Positions 11,396 to 23,435 of a stretch of 64,000 bases of DNA are shown here, one piece after another. A model generated the notes under the pieces. The model worked only from the letters and a program-made list of their open reading frames with translations. It had not been told where the DNA came from and ran no database searches. The translations under genes were made by a program, and so were the position numbers. How positions within the stretch are numbered: the stretch's first letter is position 1; every line of letters starts with the position of its first letter. This DNA is from Ascaphus truei (Eukaryota; Chordata; Amphibia; Anura; Ascaphidae): contig CM071579.1 in NCBI GenBank assembly GCA_036426205.1, positions 13,834,844 through 13,898,843 on the forward strand. The letters are read 5' to 3'.

Positions 11396-11800
11396 ACTTA
11401 GGCTGCACTTATAGTGCCGGTGACGTCCGGCTATGGTCACTGGAAAAATCAAATTGGGATGACTTCCAGTGATCGCGACCAAGCCGTCGCTCTGCGCTTA
11501 CTAGAAGTGCACGCGACGGCGGCAATGCATTTGTTTTGACGTGACGTCGCATCTCTGTCGCCGGCACTATAAGCGCTGCCTTGGGCCACGATTATAGTGC
11601 AGGCGCGACCGCGTGACACGCACTCAAAACAAATATTGCGGGCTAGAGACATCGGGAGCCGTAGCCGTGACGCGGTAGTCACGCTGCAAAAACAAATCCA
11701 ACTGTATTTTCAAAAATCGCGCGCACTATGTGCACCTTCATTACTTTACATTAATTTGTTTCGGGGTCGCGCACGTGCGCACTGCTACTATAATCGGGGC
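11396..11800. repeat. GC-rich MITE-like elements with TTATAGTGC-type ends
   Basis: TTAGGCTGCACTTATAGTGCCGG at 11398 is answered by GCCGGCACTATAAGCGCTGCC near 11560-11582, giving an inverted pair around a 170-bp core. A second partial element with ATTATAGTGCAGGCG follows. Related ends occur at 23150, 33606 and 37440-37482. Confidence 0.6.
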
Positions 11801-12167
11801 CTTAATAACGCGTATGCTACGTTACACTTTGCTGGGCTCAGTACCCCCCATACAGCTCTTAGGCTCTCCCCCGTGCAGGCCTCAGGACCCCCCTAAACAG
11901 CTCTCTGCTACTTTTATTTATTTTATTATAAAATGTGTTACCAGTGTAGCCCTCTTTCCCACTAGTGTAAAGAGTCTACTGGTACTGGCATTACCTGTTG
12001 GTTCACGGAGGTCCCAAGCCTCTGCCACGGGGAGCCCGGGGTGATATAGCAACACAATCTTGGTGCAGCGCCTACACCTGGGAGGGATCCCAACGTAGTG
12101 GGAGGAGCCCCTCACAGGAACCAAAATACTGATACACACAGTATACAATAACAATAACCTTTACTTA

Positions 12168-12226
12168 GGAATATGTATATGTATGTATGTATATATATGT
12201 ATATGTATGTATATATATATATAAAA
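12168..12226. repeat. TA/GTATA simple repeat
   Basis: An alternating ATGTATATGTATGTATATATAT run, ordinary microsatellite sequence. The surrounding 11800-13240 holds no gene that I recognise. Confidence 0.85.
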
Positions 12227-13261
12227 TGAGAATAGTAATACAGCTACCCATCCAGCCTCACACAGCCTTACCCACCACCATGTCACCACACACGTGTCCA
12301 CAGCACCCGACAGGCCCTCGGGCACCCGACCACCCCGGTGTCCACAAGAGTCTAGCCCCCACCCCTATATGTGGTCAGCACTGCCACTATGGTGTGTGAT
12401 ATTTGGTTGGTGCACTTAGTGATGTAGGTACCTGCTGGGTGCTCCAGCACCCAGGCATGCTGACTGGAAGAATGATGGGATGCACCAATCCAGAGATGAG
12501 TCCATCTCCGTTTGGGTGGTATCCAGCTGGAGCGTCCCACATACAGATAGTCTTTAACCTTGCATGGTGATCTGAGCCCAGACCACTCTCCACAGGGCTG
12601 CGCACAAGCTTATCAGAGGAGTCGGGGCCTATCAGGGGATCTCTTGCCTAGTGCAGGGGCCACTGACACCCTGCACATACAACCTCCCCTAACTGTCTCC
12701 CAGCTCCGACTGACACGCTGTCCCTGCGCGCCAAATTTATCTATTCCCTTCAGCCGGGAGTTCTCTAGCCCTATTGGCTGCTGTGGGTCAGGTGGTGGCT
12801 ATGCATCCTGGGGCTTGTAGTCCCACGCGGAGCCTACCCTTTCAGCCGCCGTGTGCGCTTAGCATACTGTGCATGCGCAAACTGTCATGGCCGCTGAAAC
12901 TCTTTCTGCACATGCACGAACCCGCACACCCAACATGGCGGTACCCTGCAGAGGGAGCCCCAGCAGCGGAGGTACAGCTCCCACGGCAGCAGAGGTAAGA
13001 GGGAAACACCGGAGGACCGGGGAGCCATAGGGGACCTGGCTACACCAGGAAGTAATACAGTGAGAGTTACCTCTCGTTTTCACGTATGTCCTGGGCACAG
13101 AGTTTGATAACAATGGTTACATTAAAAGAACAGAGGTTATACGTCAATTCACAGACATTTCATGGACAGTTAAGAGTTGAAAAATCGGGTTCAAGGGATA
13201 AAAGGGCTGGTGAGTTTCAATGTGAAATAGAGAACATACTCCCACTGTTCTGGTCACAGGA

Positions 13262-14215
13262 CCCCCCTGTGCAGTCCTCCAGCTCCTCCCCGTGTGTGCA
13301 GGCCTCCGGCTCCTCCCCCTGTGTGTGCAGGCCTAACTGCTCTCCCCCTGTGTGCTGAGGCCTCCGGCTCCCTCCCCTGTGTGCGCAGCCTCCGGCTCCT
13401 TCCCGTGTGTGCAGGCCTCCGGCGGCTCCTCCCCGTGTGGGGCCTCAGGCTCCTCCCCTGTGGGTGCAGGCCTCCGGCTCCTCCCCCCTGTGTGTGCAGG
13501 CCTCCGGCTCCTCCCCCTGTGTGTGCAGGCCTCCGGCTCCTCCCCCTGTGTGTGCAGGCCTCCGGCTCCTCCCCCTGTGTGTGCAGGCCTCGGCTCCTCC
13601 CCTGTGTGTGCCGGCCTCTGCTCTCCCCTGTGTGTGCAGGCCTCCGGCTCTCCCCTGTGTGTGCAGGCCTCCGGCTCCATCCCATGTGCATGCCTCCGGC
13701 TCCATCCCATGTGCATGCCTCAGGCTCCTCCCCTGTGCAGGCCTCCGGCTCCTCCCCCTGTGTGTGCAGGCCTCCGGCTCCTCCCCCTGTGTGTGCATGC
13801 CTCAGGCTCCTCCCCGTGTGTGCAGGCCTCCGGCTCCTCCCCCTGTGTGTGCAGGCCTCCGGCTCCTCCCCCTGTGTGTGCAGGCCTCCGGCTCCTCCCC
13901 GTGTGTGCAGGCCTCCTGCTCCTCCCCCTGTGTGTGCAGGCCTCCGGCTCCTCCCCGTGTGTGCAGGCCTCCTGCTCCTCCCCCTGTGTGTGCAGGCCTC
14001 CGGCTCCTCCCCCTGTGTGTGCAGGCCTCCGGCTCCTCCCCCTGTGTGTGCAGGCCTCCGGCTCCTCCCCCTGTGTGTGCAGGCTCCTCCCCTGTGCAGG
14101 CTCCTCCCCTGTGCAGACCTCAGGCTCCTCCCCCTGTGTGTGCAGGCCTCAATCTCTTCCCCCTGTGAAGGCCTCAGGCCCCTCCCCTTATGCAGGCCTC
14201 AGGCTCCTCCCCCCG
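13262..14215. repeat. 29-bp GC-rich minisatellite, about 33 copies
   Basis: The unit GTGTGTGCAGGCCTCCGGCT plus CCTCCCCCT repeats across nearly 1 kb, with single-base drops and a CATCCCATGTGCATGC variant near 13680-13715. The unit is 29 bp with no stop in any frame, so all three + frames stay open for 250-318 codons; none is a credible gene. It ends about 540 bp before the hsd17b12 start codon. Confidence 0.9.
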
Positions 14216-14754
14216 TGCACTTTCCCTACCCTGCACAAACACGCGCGTGACGTCACTGTCTCCACCAATCGCTGCGGAGTCCAGTCATAGTAACGGGGAG
14301 CCTCCCAGCCAATCAGATCCGCGGCCGCCCATCCCTTTTGTGAATGAAGCGGAGGGTGGGGGTCGGTTGCCAGGCGACGGGGAGCGGATAGAAACCCAGC
14401 AGACGTGGGGGGGGAGGGGAGGTGTGTGAGCCCTGGCAACTGACACCCAATGGGAGGCCGAAAGTGGGAGAAGAGGGCGGGGGCTATCAGAGTCACGCTA
14501 AGCACGGCCAACAGGTGGCGCGGGTAGCACCGCCCAATCAGGAAAGAAAAGACGGGGAAAGCGGCGGGGTACAGGAGACTGACATGCGCAGCGGCCTATA
14601 GGAGGGATAGTTGAAGGCGGAGTAGGCGTGGTTAGTGCGTGACGCAGATTTGGGCGGAAACTCAGTGACAGAAACCTTGCTCCCCTCACACACGGTGCGC
14701 AGCGTCACTTCCGAGTCCCGCTCCCGGTCCCCAGTTACTCACACAGCCCCGGGA
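14216..14754 (+). promoter_or_regulatory. hsd17b12: CpG-rich promoter and 5' leader of hsd17b12
   Basis: The stretch before the ATG is GC- and CpG-rich and has no TATA box that I can see, typical of a housekeeping promoter. It contains a palindromic CRE (TGACGTCA, 14248-14255), several CCAAT/ATTGG-type boxes (CACCAATCG near 14262, AGCCAATCAG near 14309, GCCCAATCAG near 14532) and an ETS-type CACTTCCG at 14705-14712, 43 bp before the ATG. The transcription start cannot be fixed from sequence; the ETS site could lie at or just downstream of it. Factor binding is inferred from motif match only. Confidence 0.7.
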
Positions 14755-14932
14755 ATGAGCGCAGAGGGGTGCTCCGTGTCCTCGCTGCCCGGCGCCGGCC
14801 TCTGCTGGTACCTGGGCTTAGTAACGGCCGCCTGGTGGGCTGTGAGGGCCGCCTGGTGCCTGCTGAGCGGCCTGCGGGTCTGGGTGCTGGGGAGCGGAGC
14901 GCAGGTGGGTCCGAGGCTCGGAAAATGGGCAG
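14755..14932 (+). CDS. hsd17b12: hsd17b12 exon 1 (residues 1-59 plus one base)
   Basis: The ATG at 14755 starts a frame whose product has a hydrophobic, Trp-rich segment at about residues 17-38, the predicted N-terminal ER membrane anchor, followed by LRVWVLGSGAQVGPRLGKWA, which matches the human LRVWGVGNEAGVGPGLGEWA region. The frame is open upstream to 14635, but this ATG is chosen because homology begins after it. The exon ends AG|GTGAGT at 14932/14933, leaving one base of codon 60 (phase 1). The first 15 residues are poorly conserved. Confidence 0.93.
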
Positions 14933-14999
14933 GTGAGTCCGTCCCAGCAACCTGCCCGCGTTATGAGAGGGGAACGTTATACTAAGGGAGGACGAGGGG

Positions 15000-16360
15000 G
15001 TTTAGACTGGATGAGGGGGGTTAGACTGGATGGGGGGGGGGGGGTGAGGGGGTTATACTGAGGGGGACGTTATACGGCAATGTATGAAATAGGAAGTCTG
15101 TCTTGTGTACAGCATAACACCCAGTCCTGTCTGAACTCCTTTCAGCATTTACAAGCGAAAACGTTCGTGTGAAATTTGGATTGAGCCAGTCCCACTTACA
15201 TAGTGCTACTCTGCAGGCCTTGCCTGTTTTCTGAAAGATGTTACCAACATGTATAAATATATTAATGGACCGTGCTGAGTGTAAGTATGGTGGTCCCTCC
15301 AAATTAACATTGCCATTGTACTCCAATAAGTGAGCATGCCAGGGAAATTAGGCCTGGGGCTGCTCATTTCTAAGCAAGTACAACACAACTTTTTAATGTT
15401 TCTGAAATGAGCACAAACATTCATAAAGTTCACAATCATATATACACACACACACAACTCTGCCCCACAACGTTCCAAAAATAATAAAGTGATCTTGTCA
15501 CTTCTTACACTGCCAACCTTTTCTCTTATTTGATGTATTTTTCCGGGGGGCTCGGAATAATTCTGGGCAAGGTGCTATTACATGACTAACTTCTTTATTA
15601 CAATTATTAAATAACTTTAACTGAAAGTTTCAATGTTGGGCCTCTTTGCCAGCTCCTGGTTGTGTGAGGTTTGCTCTCGCAAATGTTCCTGCTTCCCCCC
15701 CCAGCGTTGCACATGGTTTTAAAAGGTATTTAGGTAATCCTAAAGGAGTATGCACATGTCTTTTCCTGATTTTTTTTATTGTGTTGTGCCACGCACATTG
15801 CTGTATCGCTGTTTACATTTCTTGCCCAGGGGCCCAGCAATATATTGTGAATCAATGTGTTGCTTCCCCACCTGTCAAGGGAATGACACTGGGCAGTCTG
15901 TGTAATATCTTACAGTTTAGCTGCAGTCTCGTTCCATGACATGCTTTGTTTCCGAAAGCAGATCACTTGGAAATACTCGAGGCTGTGTGAATTGAATGGC
16001 TCCGAATTGATATGGATCTGTTGAATTGCTGCTATTCAGCATAGCAATTGTGGTATGCTGATCTGTCAGCATGCAGTCAGTGAGCTATGCTCACACAAGT
16101 AGACGTAGGAGAGAACCTCATTACAGTTCTGCTGTACAGATCTGCCAGTAGAGTTTGCTTCTGCAGTGACAATATCACACTTACAATGTAATTAAAATAA
16201 ACTAGAGGTGTAATACTAATTTTCTAGAGGTCTAATATGAAAGATATTGACAGATTGTGGCTACTTGGAGGTATATTCATAAAAGCACTATTAATGCTTG
16301 TTGGCAGACATATTCTTGAATGGGTATAAATGAGCGCTATGTATTATAACACTTCAGTGA
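15000..16360. other. Intron 1, first part; no recognised gene
   Basis: A G-rich imperfect repeat (GGGGTTAGACTGGATG) lies at 14990-15065, followed by AT-rich sequence with a short (AC) run near 15435-15455. I see no exon or RNA gene. Confidence 0.5.
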
Positions 16361-16369
16361 ATATACCTC

Positions 16370-17290
16370 CTATGAGCGATCACCTGATGCAAGTTGGTTA
16401 TGGAATAAATGTGATCTGGTGCCAGGCCAGTGGATGAATTCAATGGATCATGTGCAGTGTGTAAATTCATTGATCTTGGGTCTGTTCCAGGTCTAAGAAT
16501 GAATGAAGTCTGCAACTGGTCAATAAATGAATTACAGGGTGCTTGCACCAGGTGTGTGACTGGGAACGAAGCCTGTGAATGTTTGTGCTTGGTCTAGAAG
16601 TGTAACTGTAGCCTGTATCTGGTCCATAGATGAATTCAATGGCAGCCTGCGTCAGGTTAAGAATGGAGGGGGATTGATGCTTGAAGTAGTTGAGCGAGTG
16701 CCATCAGTGAATTAAGTAAATGCAGCAAGGGAATTTGAAGTATCTAAAATAAGATTAATTGCCCACTGCAATTTGGTCAATATATGAATAAATGAGCATG
16801 CAGTTAGTCCTTAAATGGATATATTCTGCAGTGGGGGACGAATGATTGGTAGTGGAATGGATTAAATAATGAGGGAGTCTGCCACGAGTCAAAGGGAAGC
16901 GTGAACTTGGTCTTAAATGAAATGTTCAAGAAATGAATGAACTGGAGACTGCATCTGGTCCATACGCTTGCACGGGATCAGGAAATGAATGCAAGTCTTG
17001 AGGGGCTTATTCAATATACTTTGAAGTGTACCATCGCATCCCGATTGGCTTTAAACTCCCATTGGCTTGAATTTGAGAATGGGGGAATCATCTAAGGCAA
17101 TACATAATTAATCAGCCTTCATATGCCTGTACCTTTTTAATGGAAAAAAAAATGTTTAGTGTACAACTGGTTAAAGTATTCATTAATGGGGGTTAGCCCA
17201 CACCTAGTCGGTTAGTACATGAATGAAGGGGGGGTTATATACTACATAATGAGTGGGAGACTCCACTTTGTATACAAAATGATGAATGGG
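16370..17290. repeat. Degenerate tandem-like repeat in intron 1
   Basis: Variants of GTCTGCANCTGGTC and ATAAATGAATT recur roughly every 40-60 bases (for example near 16500, 16610, 16790, 16930), suggesting an old, heavily mutated tandem array. A computed self-alignment is needed to set its period. Confidence 0.45.
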
Positions 17291-17784
17291 AAGCTTTATC
17301 CTCTGTTTGAATCGCCTGCAATACTACACTGCTCCTTTTTAGGACATAATACAGTAGTGTTCAAGTTCAGTCCTCGAGGGTTACCAAGAGGCCAGGTTTT
17401 CAGAGCAATACATAACAAAGCCTGTTGCTTTTGTGATACTTGACTGACTAACCTGCCCTTAATTGTGGTAATCTGTGAAATCTTGAACGCCAGGTCTTTT
17501 GGTTGTCGTTGAGGGCTAAGCTTGCCCTGATGTAAATGAACACGAGTGGATAACTCACTACGTTATCTTTCTGTGCGCGTGCGCGCGTTGCTAAACGTAA
17601 CATTCTCATAGTGCTCAGTCGGTTATCCCAGCGATCCCTAATGTTACTTTAAAGCACAGTACCACTTAATAAGCTATAAGCATATTATTAAGATGTCCTG
17701 TTAATTAGCATTCACCAGTGCCCATGAAACAACCCTAAATGTATACGTTCCACAGCATCTCATCCCAGCTACCACTACATAGTA

Positions 17785-18600
17785 ATAGTCCTACCGAGTT
17801 ATTGTTTATTTGTAAAGTGCCAGCCTATTGCGCAGCGTGGTACAATGGGGGTACGGAGTTATGTATATTCCATGAACAGAATGATACAGAAGGTGATGCG
17901 AGCCCTGCTCGTGAGAATTTACAGGCTAGAGGGAATAAGGGGAAATGTTGGAACAAAAGGTAAAGTGGCTTCTTGTTGTGGGACGGAGTGTGCCTCAGGG
18001 TGGGGTATGGTCTAACACAGAGGTGTGCAAAGTGGGGGGCGTGGGAGTTTTCCGGGGTCACGTTGCCATGGCATTGTGATGTCATTTGACCCCTCAACGT
18101 CATTTGACGCAGTAGGGAGTGGGGGGTGCGAGCCTGGACGTGAGCAGGCAGGGGGGCCCAGGGTCAAAACTTTGCGCGCCCCTGGTCTAGCTGCACAGCT
18201 GATCCCATTTAGGTTAGGGGGTAAGGATGTTAGGGGGTAAGGATGTTAGGGGGTGTTTAGTGTGGAGTTTGGTCCAGTTGCACAGTAGGTCCCAATAGGG
18301 TTTGGCGGTGGCTTCCTTGAAAAGCGGAGTTGGAAAAGTCTTGTAGGAGGGAGTGACAAGAGGTAATAATGGCGGGAGGAAAGGCAGATGTCATGGACAG
18401 AACATAGGGGGCTTTTAAGGATATATTTGTGGGTGAGGGCTGATATAAAAGGGGGCAGCATTGTTGAGAGCTTTGTAAGTCAGAACTAGGATTTTAAATG
18501 AAGGTTTTTAAGGATGTGGGAAGCCAGTGTAGGGATTTGTGTGGTGGAGCAGTGAGTTGGGTAGATAAGTCTGAGAGCAGGGTTTTGGATGGATTGAAGT
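17785..18600. repeat. Interspersed repeat (TTTATTTNTATAGCGC family), copy 3, longer
   Basis: It starts GTTTATTTGTAAAGTGCC, passes through GTGATGCGAGCCCTGCTCGTG and TTTACAGGCTAGAGGGAATA, and after a G-rich insertion (18020-18250) continues with GAGAGCTTTGTAAGTCAGAA to AGTGAGTTGGGTAG. The shared start and end with the copies at 3090 and 11078 support one family. The G-rich inserted part resembles 21340-21600. Confidence 0.5.
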
Positions 18601-18927
18601 TGCATCTTTGGCCCAGATCCATAAAAGGGTTCTAAGCTTTAGCACACTTTTACTCTCATTCATATGAATTGCAGTAAAGGAGTTAACAGCTCAGGGACCT
18701 GCACAAAGAAAGTAGCTCCACAAACTCGACTTGAAGTGTGTGTGAGTGATGTTAGTTATTACATTACACTCGTATAACTTTACTATAGAACAGACTGTAG
18801 TAACACTGGGTGCAATTTGGTTACGCTCAGAATAGTTGAGATGGTTTGTGAACAGAGCACCACCTTTTGGGCAATCTGTAACATGGCATGGGCAACAGTG
18901 AAATGAATGAAAGCAAGGTTCCGGTCT

Positions 18928-18947
18928 TTTTTTTTTTTTTTTTTGTA
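18928..18947. repeat. T homopolymer
   Basis: A run of about 19 T in intron 1. A longer one, about 30 T, lies at 19973-20002. They could be poly(A) tails of reverse-strand retrocopies, but no retrocopy was recognised next to them. Confidence 0.8.
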
Positions 18948-19969
18948 CAGATGGTTACATGGGATTTTCTCAGTGAATGAATTTCCAAAATGGAAATGTT
19001 TTAAAGGTTAAATCAACGTTACATATCTCCAGCAGTGTCCAAAAAGGTTCTTCTCCATAGCATGCGTTGTTCTATTGGTATTCGGAGAGCATTCGTCAGG
19101 AATGTTTCCCAGTATTGCTTTAGATTATAGCATGTTCTTTATGAGGGTTTTTTAATGAATAGGCGATGCTGGTCCGTCACTGTGTGTCGTCGTCTTTATA
19201 ACAAAGTTTAGCTTCATCTAACAAGCTGGAAAAGCATACAAACCGGCACCTTTAGAAACAAAGCCCAAATGAATGTCCAAATAGACAAATACTAATTACA
19301 CAAGTAATAACATTATTGGTTTAATTGTTTAATTAGCTCGGTCGCTTTTTTCAACACCCCCTTTTTTTTGTTTAATTTAACAAGCTGTAACACGCAATAT
19401 AAACAAAATAATAAACCATAACTTGGGCTGCACAAAAAAACGATCATGGTTTTTAGAACTGCGACTAGAGGTGATTTAAAAAAATAACGATAGATACTTC
19501 AGTGCTACACACTACGATGAATCTACCAGAACCTATATAATTGCTAAAACTTAGTTGCGATGTGTATACACAAAATATATATGTAAATGTAAGCACACAT
19601 ACATACACTGTAGTTACATTATCACATCTTCTGGTGGAGAGGAAGAGCCATGATAAGTTTACCTGAGGTACCAGGTGGAGTTGTGACGTTATGTATTCAG
19701 CCTTACAAGTTGGCTTTTCTTGACTGTTTCTGAGTATTTTTGTCGTTTTTGCTTGGTGCCAGCTGAGATTCCCATTATCTTTCTCCTCTTCCTGTTGGTT
19801 CAGGTTCCAAACCTTCAGCTATTGAGAGCAGCAGGGGCTCTGACGACAGGGTACCTGCAGTTGTACGTACAGAACATCTGTTAAAATGTTCTCAGATAAC
19901 TTATCACCACTCCTGACCCATATAAATAAATACATGTTCTTGTACCGCATCTAGTCAATCAGAAATCTT

Positions 19970-20007
<38 letters not shown>

Positions 20008-20230
20008 TCATGATTTATATTAATGTGCACCAAAGATAATTGTGGCTTGGCCACTGCTGCTTTTATGAATTGGACTGGGTGCCATTCATGCGCTAGAGCT
20101 GCTGGCCTGAATGTAATTTTTTCACTGAGCAATAGGCCTCATCTGTGTGAACAGCGACTTGATGTGACTGAGCCCTAGAGAAGGGTTGTCATGTGACTGA
20201 GGCATTGGTTAGTACACGTGCAGCGAGCAC

Positions 20231-20300
20231 GGGGGGGGGGGGGGGGGGGGCGTGGGGGGGGGGGGGGGGGGGGAGGAGAGGGGGGGGGGGGGAGAGATAG
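20231..20300 (+). repeat. Poly-G tracts in intron 1
   Basis: Two runs of about 20 G (20231-20250 and 20254-20273) and further G blocks to 20292 lie on the coding strand. Such tracts can form G-quadruplexes in DNA or pre-mRNA; run lengths may be inexact because homopolymers are hard to sequence. Confidence 0.85.
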
Positions 20301-21339
20301 GTGGGGAGTGGGAGGGAGCTTGAATACAGCACATTGATGGCCTGTTTTCTGCCCGTGGGCACTTGGCCTCTCAACTCTTCCTGGGAAGACTGTGCATCAA
20401 ATCAATTGTGGCTGAGAACATTTAAGGCAGCGCGAGAGGTATACTTGCCCGCATGGAATTTTGCAATGTGAAATAAGCACTGTTAATTGAAGATGCGTGT
20501 CACAGAACACTGTCCTGTAGTCCACATTTGCCAGCAGAGAAGGTAGCAACAGCCTATTATTTGTAGTAAAAGGAAGAATTGGTTTCATTATGCGGAGCAG
20601 TATGTGCCGGGTTATTGGAGGAAGTGATGCACGGCTCGGCTACAAACAGCACCTTGTTGCAAACACCATTTAGAAGGTAGTCCCGACCCACAGGAGATTA
20701 ACCTTTTCTGGTAGACCTACATTATCGATCCTGGAAGTGTAGTTATAGTGCAGGGCTACATAATAGTGTACATGGCACCTGCTAAACAGTTTTGTATTTT
20801 TTCGATAGTGAAAGTTAATTACACATTTTCTGCAGTACTTCAGCATTAGGTGATACCTTTTTTTTTTATTTGGGCTAACAATAGATATTATAAGACAAGC
20901 TTTCGAAAGTTCTCCTCTCTTCCTCAGGTCAGCGATACTGATTTACAGAGATTCCAGGAGTTTAACAGATGTTTAAAAACCGAGAAGTCTAAGGCAGAAG
21001 ATGTGGAGAATTCATGTCAAAAGGGGCTTGAAAATAAACACGGGGCAATAGATGGATGAAAGGGTTTCTGGGAAATGGGGCAAGCATGTGTAGGACCATA
21101 TATCCATCCGCAGTGGGATGGAGAAGGGGTTGAAATGAAAATGAACAAAGGTAGAGAGAAACATTACAAAAAATGATGATGGCGTGTAAGAAACCCCCTT
21201 ATCGGCATGGAGTCCTCTTGTTTTGTGTTAGTATGATCATTTTGAGTTCAAATGTTTTCTGTTCTTGGTGCTTTTAAACATTCCTTTGAGGATTTTGATA
21301 TTTAAATTTATGGAATGATCTGGCTGCATTGAATCATAT

Positions 21340-21600
21340 ATACCAGGGGTGCTAGATTTAGTTTTTTGGGGGGGCGGGGGCAGCGGTTGCAGAAGACCCG
21401 CGCTCTTACCCAATGCATTTAAATGCTGGGGGACCGAGCGAGGCCTCTGCAACGTCACTTACTGCGATTCAGTCGGCTTCAGCGCCGTGGGGTCACATTT
21501 GACGTTTCAGAGCAGGTAAGGGGGTGCCAGCGGGGGGTGGGGAGCGGAGGGGGAGTGTGTTCAAGGCAAGAAGTTTGCGCACCCCTGATATATACCACAT
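21340..21600. repeat. G-rich interspersed repeat
   Basis: It begins CAGGGGTGCTAGATTTAG and ends TTTGCGCACCCCTGATA, so the ends are complementary (CAGGGGTG/CACCCCTG). A similar G-rich segment with GGTGTGCAAAGTGGGG and TTTGCGCGCCCCTGG lies at 18020-18190. Likely a non-autonomous DNA element. Confidence 0.5.
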
Positions 21601-23149
21601 TCCTGGATGTGCAGCAGAATGTTCCTTTACCATTGAGTGCTCAATGTTTGTGACTGGCTGTGGGATGGTGGTTTATGTTTAGAGTTTGCAGCGTTTGTTG
21701 TTGCACGATCTTGTGCCATTAAGTCCTTGCATTTGTTATGACGTTTTGTGTTGCCTGATTTCTGCCTGGGGTTTGGCAGTTGCCAACAGAAAACTTCATA
21801 ACAAACTCAAGGACGCTGAAAATAGCAACACAATCAATATAGTTGGCGGTGCTTTAGGGGTTCTTTGGTACCTGAAAGATATTATACAACACTGTATAAT
21901 CATTTTCAAAGGTGGGGAGGATTACATTTAAAGGTTAACTGCCCCGTGTCTGAACTCGTTTCCTTTCTGTTGTATTTAGTTCTTAAATATTGCATAAAGT
22001 GTACTCCATCTGTTTATGGTATATTTGCTTTTATTTTTAGTCTAAAGATTTAACATGAAAGGCCTATCTCTCCTTTGCACGTCGAACTGTAATTATCGTC
22101 ACGTTGTGCCTTTTTTTTTTGATGCGTGAGCACAGTTTATTTATCAATGATACGGTCGCCATCATTTCAGAAATGTCTCTCTCTCCCATGGAAAAAAACA
22201 AAAGCTGTTCTCTGCAGAATAGTGTGTGATGCAGCGCACAGCGCCAGGAAAATCCTTCCCTAACAACAAGAACATTTTATACTCGCTGCTGATTGGAACA
22301 GAACAGCCTATCAGGAGAGCCCTTTTTTTCTGCAGTTTTGCACAGGTGCAAAACAAACTGATTTATCAATGAAAATATCTCATTTTAACTGGAATAAAAC
22401 TTTAATTTGCCCTGTATGTATGCAGGGCACTATAATGTGGAATAGGGAAATATCTCAAACGTCTTTCACAGCAGATAGAAAATCTGGAGATCGGATGCTG
22501 GCAGTTATTGATGTTGGAAGGTGTACAATGGTTTTTAGGAGCCAGTCTTTGGACAAACATTTTTATCTGAACATTTTACTCTTTCAATGAGGTCTTCTTT
22601 TACCGACTTTGCAGAACAGTTTGTAAATACTTTGATATGTTAACCAGCATGCAACACAAACACTGCCTGTACGGAAGCACAAATGTTTATTACAGATGGT
22701 GTTAAATAATAAAATAAGGAGCAACCATTTTTCATTTTGCAGCTGCAGTCCACACTGATCTGATGCCCTGTTAAGGAGATCCAAGCCGTTTAAATATAAA
22801 GTGTCCGGGAGGTTAAAACGAAGCTCTGTCCAGAGCCCACTGCAGTCTAAAAGTTACCATGGTAACCAAAGATGCTAAAGCTTATTCATGATTTTTAACA
22901 CTTTTTTTTTTTTAAGAGAAGTACATGATCGGTGATAAGATGCTAATATTAGCAGGTAAACTCATATAGGCTTCTAGAGGGATTGCTCCTTTAAGGTAGA
23001 TGTACAAATATTTAGATTACTGTTCTAATTAGACACGTGACACCCTTGGATTAATTGTAAGAACTGTAGCAATGTGTATTGTGTTTTTAAACCATGAACA
23101 CCAAAAGCATAAAAGACAATGTCGGTCATAACCGCAATCACAGTCCCGC

Positions 23150-23435
23150 CTTTATGGCTTCTAAGGCGGCTATTATACTGCCGTTGTGTGACCACGTGAC
23201 GTTGCACGCAGAACATGCACTGGGGGTGACTGAGGCATGGACGTGACGTCCTATGGCAGGGGTGCTCAACTCCAGTCATCAAGCCCCCCCCCAACAGGTC
23301 AGGATATCCCAGCTTTTGCACAGGTGGCTCAATTGAGCCTCCTGTGCAGAAGCACAGACTGATTGAGCCACCTGTGCTGAAGCAGGGATATCCTGAAAAC
23401 CTGACCTGTTGAGGGGGCTTGAGGTCTGGAGTCTA
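23150..23435. repeat. Partial TTATA-type MITE and foldback MITE copy 1
   Basis: 23155-23250 resembles the GC-rich TTATAGTGC family (TAAGGCGGCTATTATACTGC). From 23259 a palindromic element follows: GGGTGCTCAACTCCAGTC, AACAGGTCAGGATATCC, CACAGGTGGCTCAA, then the mirror GAGCCACCTGTGCTGAAGC, GGATATCCTGAAAACCTGACC and CTGGAGT. It is the first of at least eleven copies of this family. Confidence 0.7.

Noticed and set aside
13294..14290. Overlapping + strand open frames of 253-318 codons
   Set aside because: They lie wholly in a 29-bp stop-free minisatellite and are open in all three frames; Cys/Pro/Leu repeats with no start context or homology.
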